A DNA stretch of 23,570 nucleotides from Prevotella sp. (GTDB taxonomy: Bacteria; Bacteroidota; Bacteroidia; Bacteroidales; Bacteroidaceae): contig JAJPZD010000061.1 of NCBI GenBank assembly GCA_021204605.1, positions 1 through 23,570 of the forward strand, read 5' to 3'. Numbering within the stretch: position 1 is the first letter of the stretch; each line of letters opens with the position of its first letter. Position numbers and translations under genes: made by a program. The notes below the pieces were generated by a model. That model saw only the letters and a list, made by a program, of their open reading frames with translations. It made no database searches and was not told the DNA's origin. This document shows positions 15,213 to 22,391 of this stretch, piece by piece.

Positions 15213-15979
15213 CTGCTCTCGTATTTAATCCTGCCTTCTATCCCGGCGTCAACAAGCTTGCCCTCCGCCGTTTTTTCCTGCATGTATTTCACTATTATGT
15301 AGCGCACGTTGTTCTCCTCGTTCTCCGGCGAGTTGATGTCGGTGGAACTCTTGAACGCCTCCAGCCTGTCGTTGCCCTGCGCCACATAGTCGATAGTGGC
15401 GACACGGTAATCGGCATCCTTGTCTATCTCCTCCCCGTTCAGACGTGCAGACACGACACTGCCGCCTTGCCCGATAACTATCTCAACGCCATGGCTTACC
15501 GCCTCGCCTCCCACAGAGGCTATCTGGCGGAACAGTTCGAGGACCTTGTCTCCATGAAGGGTTACAAAACAGATTTTGTTCTCGAAGGGTGCGACGTCAA
15601 GCACGTCTCCGTAGGTTATATCACCCTCGGCAAGTGCGGCACGCATTCCCCCCATGTTGTAAACGGCGAACACGGGTTGCTCATTATAGAATTTGCCGCT
15701 CCACACCAATATGTCGGCAAGCAGGTTCGACAGCGTGCTCTCGGGTCTCTCTGCCGCCATGTACTTTGCAGCGTGCCCCACGACAGGTCCCATTATGCTG
15801 TCCACCCTCTGTTTGTAGGGCTGCATGAACGCTGTGATGTCGTCGTCGGAGGTGGCATCATATCTTGCATCTATGAGTATTCTTGTCCTGTTGACCCCAG
15901 AAACCTGATACTGCGAAGAGCATGAGGTCAAAGTCAGCAAGGCAGTTGCGATTACTCCTGTAACATGTATATTTTTCAT
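15209..15979 (-). CDS. 5'-nucleotidase C-terminal domain lipoprotein
   Basis: The 256-residue protein begins with a lipoprotein signal (MKNIHVTGVIATALLTLTSC); the lipidated Cys would be residue 20. The rest matches the 5'-nucleotidase C-terminal substrate-binding domain: STLSNLLADIL, YNMGGMRAALAEGDITYGD, VAPFENKICFV and DYVAQGNDRLEAF, the usual NxGGxR, PFxN and GxD motifs. No metal-binding phosphatase motifs are present, so it cannot hydrolyse on its own. It is transcribed before its metallophosphatase partner and would hold the complex at a membrane. The order is the reverse of the domain order in the fused enzyme. Confidence 0.88.
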   Translation of the reverse strand: MKNIHVTGVIATALLTLTSCSSQYQVSGVNRTRILIDARYDATSDDDITAFMQPYKQRVDSIMGPVVGHAAKYMAAERPESTLSNLLADILVWSGKFYNEQPVFAVYNMGGMRAALAEGDITYGDVLDVAPFENKICFVTLHGDKVLELFRQIASVGGEAVSHGVEIVIGQGGSVVSARLNGEEIDKDADYRVATIDYVAQGNDRLEAFKSSTDINSPENEENNVRYIIVKYMQEKTAEGKLVDAGIEGRIKYESR

Positions 15980-16039
15980 AATAAAAAAAACTGTTTACAC
16001 TTCTTGTGGGTGCACAGGAAATTTCATTAAACACTGTTG

Positions 16040-16070
16040 CAAAGTTAGTTAAAAACGAAAAGTGTACAAA
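16040..16070 (-). promoter_or_regulatory. Promoter of the 5'-nucleotidase/porT unit
   Basis: On the minus strand TTTG (16067-16070) and TAACTTTG (16040-16047, perfect -7 box) are 19 bases apart. The start codon of the lipoprotein gene is about 60 bases downstream. Confidence 0.8.
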
Positions 16071-16097
16071 GAAAAAAGCAAAAAAATCATGTTATGC

Positions 16098-16128
16098 TTG
16101 GTGGTGAGATGAAAATGTATTACCTTTG
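16098..16128 (+). promoter_or_regulatory. rplS promoter
   Basis: TTG (16098-16100) and TACCTTTG (16121-16128, perfect -7 box) are 20 bases apart. The leader of about 85 bases contains a small hairpin (TCGG 16138-16141 with CCGA 16147-16150). I cannot say whether it is an autoregulatory L19 leader. Confidence 0.75.
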
Positions 16129-16217
16129 CAACCGCTTTCGGCGTAACCGATGACAGGAAGAAGTGTTGCCTCGTTATGTTGCGTTGGGACAAATGAACAA
16201 TTTAATTATCAGATAAA

Positions 16218-16583
16218 ATGGATTTAATTAAAGTTGCTGAAGAAGCATTTGCAACCGGCAAGAAATTCCCGGTGTTCAGGCCAGGTGACACTATAACAGT
16301 CGCTTACAAGATTATAGAGGGTACAAAGGAGCGTATCCAGCTCTACCGTGGCGTGGTGATCCGCATTTCGGGCCATGGTGACAAGAAACGTTTCACGGTG
16401 CGCAAGATGTCGGGTACCGTAGGTGTGGAGCGTATCTTCCCTATCGAGTCTCCGAACATTGACAGCATCGAGGTCAACAAGTGGGGTAAGGTTCGCCGTG
16501 CCAAGCTGTATTATCTGCGTAAACTCACAGGTAAGAAAGCCCGCATCCGTGATAGGAGGAAGCCAGTCGCAAGCAAGAAATAA
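16218..16583 (+). CDS. rplS: 50S ribosomal protein L19
   Basis: L19 is a core protein of the large ribosomal subunit at the interface with 30S. The 121-residue sequence is typical along its length: FRPGDTITVAYKIIEGTKER, IQLYRGVVIRISG, TVRKMSGTVGVERIFPIESP and the basic C-terminal KLYYLRKLTGKKARIRDRR. In many bacteria rplS follows rpsP-rimM-trmD; here it is a single gene with its own promoter and a strong terminator. It is the last core gene before the compositional change and marks the left side of the acquired region. Confidence 0.98.
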   Translation: MDLIKVAEEAFATGKKFPVFRPGDTITVAYKIIEGTKERIQLYRGVVIRISGHGDKKRFTVRKMSGTVGVERIFPIESPNIDSIEVNKWGKVRRAKLYYLRKLTGKKARIRDRRKPVASKK

Positions 16584-16614
16584 CAGCTTTTCTGTCGATA
16601 AAGACAGGAAATAT

Positions 16615-16645
16615 AAAAAGGTTTTCCGATTGGGAAACCTTTTTT
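16615..16645 (+). terminator. rplS terminator
   Basis: A 13-bp stem pairs 16615-16627 with 16632-16644 (one T·G) around GATT and ends in six T residues. The IS256 remnant begins within about 6-15 bases after it. Confidence 0.92.
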
Positions 16646-16650
16646 AGGTT

Positions 16651-17036
16651 ATAAAGGATCTGAAAAAGGTGTACGGGGCAGTGAGCAGGGAGTCTGCCGA
16701 GACAGAATTCGTCAGTCTTGAGGAGAAATGGGGCGAGAGATATCCAATTGTCATCAAGTCCTGGCTCGACAACTGGGAGAACCTCACGGGCTACTTCCAG
16801 TTCACCCCGAGATACGCCGCATGATATATACGACCAATGCCGTTGAGGGGTATCACCGCCAGCTCAGGAAAGTGACGAAGAACAAGGGCGTGTTCCCCAA
16901 CGACACCGCACTGGAGAAACTCGTTTACCTTGCATACCGCAACATACGCAAGAAATGGACCATGCCACTGAACAACTGGGGTATTATCTCGCAACAATTG
17001 GCGATAAAATTTGGAGACAGGTTTGTATTGTTGTAA
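16651..17036 (+). pseudogene. IS256-family transposase remnant (5' truncated, frameshifted)
   Basis: Only the C-terminal third (about 125 residues of about 400) of a Mutator-type (IS256) transposase remains. Frame one reads LKKVYGAVSRESAETEF ... EEKWGERYP ... NLTGYFQFTP from about 16660. A one-base loss at about 16809 then moves the reading to a second frame, EIRRMIYTTNAVEGYHRQLR ... ISQQLAIKFGDRF, which ends at TAA 17034-17036. The third catalytic acid is present (Glu in TNAVEGYHRQLRK), but the DD part is missing, so it is inactive. The 5' end is lost right after the rplS terminator. Confidence 0.9.
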
Positions 17037-17115
17037 CTTTGCCAGGCCGTCTCCCCTGCGGGGGGAACATCAAATACAGAGATTTATACCTTGACACAGT
17101 TTAATTTACACACCC
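17037..17115 (+). mobile_element. Right end of the IS256-family element
   Basis: After the transposase stop there is a GC-rich hairpin (CCCC TGC GGGG near 17057-17067) and then an AT-rich terminal segment with TTGACACAG and TTTACACACC (about 17092-17115), which looks like the terminal inverted repeat of this family. The exact outer base (about 17112-17116) is an estimate; it falls where the reading frame of the cut-off fifth gene stops making sense. No left inverted repeat is present, so no target duplication can be checked. Confidence 0.55.
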
Positions 17116-17178
17116 TTTCTTTGATAATATACCAAGTTCGTTAAGTTCTTCAATAGATGAGTCTATGTATATATTCAT
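17101..17178 (-). pseudogene. Truncated fifth gene of the HerA-NurA operon
   Basis: On the minus strand an ATG (17176-17178) overlaps the TGA of the radical SAM gene as ATGA, the same joint as used upstream in this operon. The frame reads MNIYIDSSIEELNELG followed by ILSKK, then runs into the IS256 end and stops at TAA 17101-17103. About 20 codons are native. The segment with acidic residues and SSIEELNELGILSK resembles the beginning of a helix-hairpin-helix (like the RNA polymerase alpha C-terminal domain), but it is far too short to assign. The remainder of the gene was lost when the IS inserted or by later deletion. Confidence 0.6.
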
Positions 17179-19154
17179 TTTCTTTTTTTGCGTTTTAATG
17201 TTATTGTTGGGTTTTTGTCATATATCTGTTTAAGTTTATACAATTTGGTATTTGGTTTTTCTATGTCGTTTCTATGACTAGAATAATATGAAAATAATTC
17301 CTTGATAATAGGCTGCTCAAAGTTATTTATTCTTTCATCTTCAAAATTGTTAGAATGAATGATATTGAGTATGTCGTTTTTAGTTTGTTCATCAAAAGTA
17401 GCCATACATTTTCTCCAACAATTTCTCCAATGTTCAGTACCAAATTCCTCAACACTATCTAACCATTTGAAAAAGAAACGATATAAAATGAAAGTTTCAG
17501 GCATTTCCAAAAGTTCTCTAAACTCAACTAAATCTTTACCAAAGGCTTCTTCAAAAAAAGAGGTTCCTTTACCGACTTTACCTTTTGTACTATTAAGAAT
17601 TGTTTGAACAGCACGAATATATTTTCGATTCCAATGTTTACCGATATAATCTCTATTGTGAGAATAATCAATACCATCTTTAAGCTCACTATGAACAGGA
17701 TGGTATTTCATCGGGAATGAATATATGTTTACACACAATTCCTCACATAAATCAACATTAATTCTTAAACGTTCATAAAGTTCCTCGGGTTTATCTTTAT
17801 AGTTATAAAGAAGATAATTAGAGAAATCTTTAATCCCTGATTTTACTGACAATCTTACTGCCTTTTCGTATGCTGGGCGTGATTTTAAATCATCAAAAGC
17901 AATTCGCAAAGGTCTGATTGCTATAGAGGCGAGCAATTTCACATTATACTCATTAAATAATCTCGCATCTACTCCTTGATTAAAATCTACATATCGTTGT
18001 CTCGGTGTGGGATGAAAATGTTTTTCAAATATTGGCTTAAGAATTGGATATATTTTTAACAAATCTTCTTTGGCTACTGTTTCAATATTCTTAATTTTAT
18101 AATTATCCATCGCATGATAAACGATATATGCATCTTCTGACTTACCTTTAAGCCGCTCGTAAAGTTTAATGATTTCTTTGTAACATCTTTTTCGGTACGC
18201 TCTATCATTTATTCCTTTTGCAAGATTTTCAAAAGCTTTGTCAAAAAAATTAGGTTGAATATATTTTCCACCTTTTTCAAAACCACAGGAAATTATTTCA
18301 TCTACAATTTGTTTAAAATTAGGAGAAGCAAGTATATTATTATCCATCAATAACAAGTCTTTCTGTTCACCATAATTTTCTTTAATTATTTCAATACGTT
18401 TTTGTAAAGGTATATAAGGTTTAAAATCAGGCTCTATTATTGATACGGCACAGAAAGGACAGTGTCGAATACAACCTCGTGATGTATAACCATAATAGGC
18501 ATTTGACAATGGATACTCATAATCTATTTCGTCCAAAATGGAATAATCTAATGGTAATTCATCAATTATTTGACTATCATCACTATCAATTTCACCAGGA
18601 GTGTTCAAAACACCAACATAAGGCTTAATACCTGTAGCTTTTTCTATTTCTAATGGCTGTATTGATGCTAATATACCACCTATCATCAACCTGCCGTCAG
18701 GTTTAACTAATAATTTAGCAAAATTAATAGTTTTGATGGTGATATCCCAATAAAAAGTAAAAAGTGTAGTAACACCAACAAAATCCCATTCGGGATGTTT
18801 TTTCCACTCCTCTTTCCAATAATAATTTTTTGCATCTTGGATTATACCATTCAAAAGTAAATCGTATTGAGATGACGAAAAATCTATCAGTTTTAGAAAA
18901 GCATTTTTTCGGGTTCGTATAAATGAATATATTGCCGAATAATATGAATCCCATTCAATGTCCGACGCTATATCCATACACTTGGATATACATTGTTTTG
19001 TAATTCTTTCAATTACGAAATTTTTTAAATCGCCTTTATAAAAAACTATCTCATCCCCCCTATTTCGGAAATAGGTAGCCATTTTCATTAGTCCTATAGG
19101 AGGATACTTGTTGGAATAATTAGGCTCAATGAGAAGTACCTTTCTTTGACTCAT
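17175..19154 (-). CDS. Radical SAM protein with B12-binding-like N-terminus
   Basis: The 659-residue protein starts VLLIEPNYSNKYPPIGLMKMATYFRNRGD, like the B12-binding-type Rossmann domain that precedes many radical SAM enzymes, though no DxHxxG cobalamin motif is seen. The cluster motif CIRHCPFC (Cys228, 232, 235; CxxxCxxC) is preceded by YYGYTSRG, as in that superfamily. About 400 residues follow the motif: the rest of the SAM barrel, then a long helical region rich in Trp, Lys and Asn, ending in a very basic tail (TLKRKKRK). A protein or nucleic acid substrate cannot be named. Its start overlaps the upstream gene's stop by 4 bases, and its stop overlaps the next, truncated gene. The strongly AT-rich codon use differs from the core genes. 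Confidence 0.85.
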   Translation of the reverse strand: MSQRKVLLIEPNYSNKYPPIGLMKMATYFRNRGDEIVFYKGDLKNFVIERITKQCISKCMDIASDIEWDSYYSAIYSFIRTRKNAFLKLIDFSSSQYDLLLNGIIQDAKNYYWKEEWKKHPEWDFVGVTTLFTFYWDITIKTINFAKLLVKPDGRLMIGGILASIQPLEIEKATGIKPYVGVLNTPGEIDSDDSQIIDELPLDYSILDEIDYEYPLSNAYYGYTSRGCIRHCPFCAVSIIEPDFKPYIPLQKRIEIIKENYGEQKDLLLMDNNILASPNFKQIVDEIISCGFEKGGKYIQPNFFDKAFENLAKGINDRAYRKRCYKEIIKLYERLKGKSEDAYIVYHAMDNYKIKNIETVAKEDLLKIYPILKPIFEKHFHPTPRQRYVDFNQGVDARLFNEYNVKLLASIAIRPLRIAFDDLKSRPAYEKAVRLSVKSGIKDFSNYLLYNYKDKPEELYERLRINVDLCEELCVNIYSFPMKYHPVHSELKDGIDYSHNRDYIGKHWNRKYIRAVQTILNSTKGKVGKGTSFFEEAFGKDLVEFRELLEMPETFILYRFFFKWLDSVEEFGTEHWRNCWRKCMATFDEQTKNDILNIIHSNNFEDERINNFEQPIIKELFSYYSSHRNDIEKPNTKLYKLKQIYDKNPTITLKRKKRK

Positions 19155-20737
19155 AACTCACTTAGTTTTTTTATAGCACGCATTTTCAATTGTTCCAATA
19201 ATTCTTTATTTGAATCGGGACAATCAAGAGTCATGTATGTAAAAGCCCTTCTAATAAGCATTATTTCTTTTTCTGTATACTTTTCTTTTAATGTTGCATA
19301 AATATCTTTTGTTTGTGGTGGAATGCTTTTATTATCACTAAGAACATCTTTTTCTGATTTGTCTAGAGACGTATAGGCATTATTCCTTTTTGTCGAAGAT
19401 AAATCTTTCTTTTTTTCTTGCGCCTTCTTTTTATGTAATTTAATAACCTTTTTAGCTACATTAGATTGTGCATTAGATTTGTTTTCAATTTTCCTTAATT
19501 CAGATTCTGCTGAATCTATTTCAGACTGAATATGTTTTTTGTCATTTTCTATTCCAGATTCAAATTTATCAACGGCAAGAGAAATTTTCTTTACGGCATT
19601 TTTTGCTTCGTTAGCTATTTTATAAAGACTGTGTAGATATTGAAAAGTCAGTCTCAATTTATTGAACAACAGTTCCGATTCTGGTGTGGGTGCCAATCCA
19701 CTCCTGTCGCTATTAGGGCGAAGATTTGGATGTATTGCAAAAATTTCTCCATAAAAATAATTATTACCTCGTGTTTCACTAAAATATTTGTTTAGAAGAT
19801 CTGAAGTTCCTAACTGGATATTATGTTTTCTTAGCCTAATGCCTCTATTGGGATCACTATTTGGGATTTGTTTGGTAAAAGGAGTTACCGCATACCATCC
19901 CCACGCTAATAGAGAGTCTTTATCATTATCTATTTTGAAGAATTCAAGAGAATCTATCTCGTCTCCTGTACCTTCTATTTCTAAATTATAACGCTTACGT
20001 ATTGTTCCCGAACCATTAATAAATACATTCACAATACCAATTTTATGGTATAAATCTACAAAAATATTTTCTGTAGCTTTCTCGATACTAGGAGTAAAAA
20101 TTACGTTCTTAAATGGCATGGAATAATCAATCGGGGCAACCTCTTTAAGATAATCTTTAATAACATCGGAATTCAGTAAATCATGGTATTCAGGATTAAC
20201 ACCTTCTAAGGTAACCTCAAAATAATGTTCTTCCTCTTTTTCCCTCACTGTTTCCATTTTGGTAATAAGATCAATTATCTCGGTTGCAGAAGAAGAATCT
20301 TCCTCGTCATTTATTATTTGGTTAGCAAGATCTACATCAAAAGAAATAACGGAAGCTATATTTTCACCAATTGCAGACGTCTTAAATTTAAGCCAGCGGC
20401 AATAGCCTGCTCCTGCAAATCGCCCTATCCCATATTGTCCAGCAGAAGAAATGCCATCTTTATGAGAATCTGCAATATTGAGCAATTTTTCCGCAACTTC
20501 AGATGCCTTAATACCTATACCATTATCACGAATGATAATTTGTTGAGCATCTTTATTAATCCTGACATCAACAACACCATCTTTTATTTGAGAAAGAATA
20601 CCTTCTTTTACAGCACTATTTATTGCATCATAAGCATTCTGAATATATTCCCTATATATAATACGTTGATCATTATACATTGAGAACATTAGTATCTCTA
20701 TGAGATGTTTTCCTGTTTTTGCTTTAAAGTTTTCCAT
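19151..20737 (-). CDS. HSP90-like (GHKL) ATPase
   Basis: The 528-residue protein has a complete GHKL ATP-binding domain: N box REYIQNAYDAI (Glu30, Asn34, Asp37), G1 box RDNGIGI (Asp71) and G2 box GQYGIGRFAGAG (100-111). The middle part (about 170-360) resembles the S5-like transducer domain of HSP90 and MutL relatives, with NPNRGIRLRKHNIQLG-like and ATPASE-proximal segments (DPNRGIRLRKHNIQLG is seen near 290-305). The region at about 385-450 is a charged, predicted coiled coil (SEIDSAESELRKIENKS), and a short helical tail ends the protein. It is not an HtpG chaperone: the C-terminal dimer domain is absent and the sequence is divergent. It starts 2 bases after the HerA stop codon and overlaps the radical SAM gene by 4. 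Confidence 0.85.
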   Translation of the reverse strand: MENFKAKTGKHLIEILMFSMYNDQRIIYREYIQNAYDAINSAVKEGILSQIKDGVVDVRINKDAQQIIIRDNGIGIKASEVAEKLLNIADSHKDGISSAGQYGIGRFAGAGYCRWLKFKTSAIGENIASVISFDVDLANQIINDEEDSSSATEIIDLITKMETVREKEEEHYFEVTLEGVNPEYHDLLNSDVIKDYLKEVAPIDYSMPFKNVIFTPSIEKATENIFVDLYHKIGIVNVFINGSGTIRKRYNLEIEGTGDEIDSLEFFKIDNDKDSLLAWGWYAVTPFTKQIPNSDPNRGIRLRKHNIQLGTSDLLNKYFSETRGNNYFYGEIFAIHPNLRPNSDRSGLAPTPESELLFNKLRLTFQYLHSLYKIANEAKNAVKKISLAVDKFESGIENDKKHIQSEIDSAESELRKIENKSNAQSNVAKKVIKLHKKKAQEKKKDLSSTKRNNAYTSLDKSEKDVLSDNKSIPPQTKDIYATLKEKYTEKEIMLIRRAFTYMTLDCPDSNKELLEQLKMRAIKKLSEL

Positions 20738-20738
20738 A

Positions 20739-22391
20739 TTAACCGTTAGGGAATTGTTTGTAAAGAGGACGAGGGAAACGAATATTTACCAGTGAACGCA
20801 AAGCAGGATTTGAAATAAGGTATTCACCTGGCGATAATCTTGTTAGCATATTTTGATATGCTTTAGGAATATAACGATAATCTGGTTTAGAAATTTCTAT
20901 CGCATTAGTCCTTCCATAAGCAGATGTTGCGCAATTTCCTTTAACTCTTTCGTGTATAGCACTCCTAAATTGCTCTACTGAAAAAAGAATTATACCCAAT
21001 GACCTGCCTCGTTCTGTGATATCCAATATTTGTTTAAGAATTGGTGAATTTTTCGGCGTATCACTAGATGCATATTTGTTAAGCTCATCAACAAAAATGA
21101 TTACTTTATCAGGTATATTATCACGAGAAGCACCTAGTTTAAGATCATATATTGCTCTTGTAACCGAACCGAAAACAAAACTTTGAGAGTTATCGTCAAG
21201 ACGTGCAATATCTACTACCATAACCTCTCCTTGTTTAAGATGGTTTGCAATCTCTTGTGGAAGTTCAACTTCATTATCAGTTACCGTATTTGAGAATATA
21301 TCATTATTTATGGCTTTATTTACACATCTTTTAAATTTTCTCCAACTTGCAACCTGTATTTCGTTTTTATGTCCTCCAGATGAGCCTGTTTTTGTACATT
21401 CATCTATTTTAGCAACAAGTGTCCTCCATTTGTCTATTCCATTAAAATCTCCTTCACCATTAATAATATAATTCACACAAGATTCTAATGTCCCTGTACT
21501 ATCATCTTCATTTGCAAGGAGTAAGTCTATCATATCTGAAGAATGTTCATAACTGTATTTATAAGTGTATGCAATATTCCTCTTTTTTTGTTTTTTTATG
21601 TCATCAGGGTCTGCATAAGTTTGAAGATTATCATTTTTGCCATAAGGATAATAATATCTGACATTCTGAAATGGATTAACTTGTAGGCCTAATTCTTTAT
21701 ATATTTGTTTTTCATTTATTGAAAGTTCTGGATTCGGTTCGTCAATAGCCATTAAATCACGTCCCTTTACATTAAATAAAACAAAGGCAACGGTTTCTCC
21801 TGATTGTAAATGGAATTTTTGTTGAATAGCATTAAGAAGAAACATTGAATATGATGTTTTAGCCGCCAATCCAGATATTCCGGAGATATTAATGTGGGCG
21901 CCATCTGGTCCAATCAAAAAATGAGAATTTAAAATAACCTTGACCTTAATTGCATATTCTCCTTTATACATTTCCAAATAGCCGCAAACTAAGGGATTCT
22001 TGATTTCTTCTTCTGTTAATCCTAAAGCTGTTCTTACATCATCTTCGTCACATAAAGAAACTTGACGACTGTCCAATACGGGAGTATAAATATTTTCAGT
22101 ATTGCAAATCACCCTTGCTTTAACGTAATTCATACCAAGTCGATTCATATTACCAATGTTTTCGCTTATATCACCGAAATCACTTGATATATAACTCGTA
22201 AAATGGCTGGGTGCATCTGTAACATGGTTTATTTCCTCAACAATACCATAAGTAATAGATGAGTTCTCATGTTCAACTTTTATAACATCAAAAGGGCTAA
22301 GCAATTGCTTTTTGTCTGTCCAAAAATAGAATTCGTCTATTGTAGAAGGACAATTTTCTGTAGCCGAAACTTTACCTATTATTTTTTTCAT
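20739..22391 (-). CDS. HerA-like DNA-translocating ATPase
   Basis: The 550-residue protein opens with a HAS-barrel-like domain (KIIGKVSATE ... FDVIKVEHENSSITYGIVEEI, 1-55), the N-terminal hallmark of HerA. The Walker A is GISGLAAKT (171-179), the Walker B VIIFVDELNKY (Asp435, Glu436), followed by RGRSLGIILFSVEQFRS with the sensor Gln474 and by RLSPGEYLI with arginine 518, matching the HerA-FtsK family. HerA forms a hexameric ring that moves on duplex DNA and works with NurA. The Walker A lacks the usual TGSGKT wording (here SGLAAKT) but keeps Gly, Gly, Lys and Thr. It shares one base with the NurA stop codon (TAATG). Confidence 0.88.
   Translation of the reverse strand: MKKIIGKVSATENCPSTIDEFYFWTDKKQLLSPFDVIKVEHENSSITYGIVEEINHVTDAPSHFTSYISSDFGDISENIGNMNRLGMNYVKARVICNTENIYTPVLDSRQVSLCDEDDVRTALGLTEEEIKNPLVCGYLEMYKGEYAIKVKVILNSHFLIGPDGAHINISGISGLAAKTSYSMFLLNAIQQKFHLQSGETVAFVLFNVKGRDLMAIDEPNPELSINEKQIYKELGLQVNPFQNVRYYYPYGKNDNLQTYADPDDIKKQKKRNIAYTYKYSYEHSSDMIDLLLANEDDSTGTLESCVNYIINGEGDFNGIDKWRTLVAKIDECTKTGSSGGHKNEIQVASWRKFKRCVNKAINNDIFSNTVTDNEVELPQEIANHLKQGEVMVVDIARLDDNSQSFVFGSVTRAIYDLKLGASRDNIPDKVIIFVDELNKYASSDTPKNSPILKQILDITERGRSLGIILFSVEQFRSAIHERVKGNCATSAYGRTNAIEISKPDYRYIPKAYQNMLTRLSPGEYLISNPALRSLVNIRFPRPLYKQFPNG

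Noticed and set aside
15173..15925. A 250-codon plus-strand frame over the split 5'-nucleotidase genes
   Set aside because: It lies antisense to two genes with clear family motifs, begins in the upstream metallophosphatase gene, and its translation shows no domain pattern.
17175..19154. Viperin-like identity for the radical SAM protein
   Set aside because: The protein is nearly twice the length of viperins, has a B12-binding-like N-terminus, and lacks their overall layout.
19151..20737. HtpG (HSP90 chaperone) identity
   Set aside because: Only the ATP-binding boxes agree; the C-terminal domain is missing and replaced by a coiled coil, and the gene is inside a nuclease operon.
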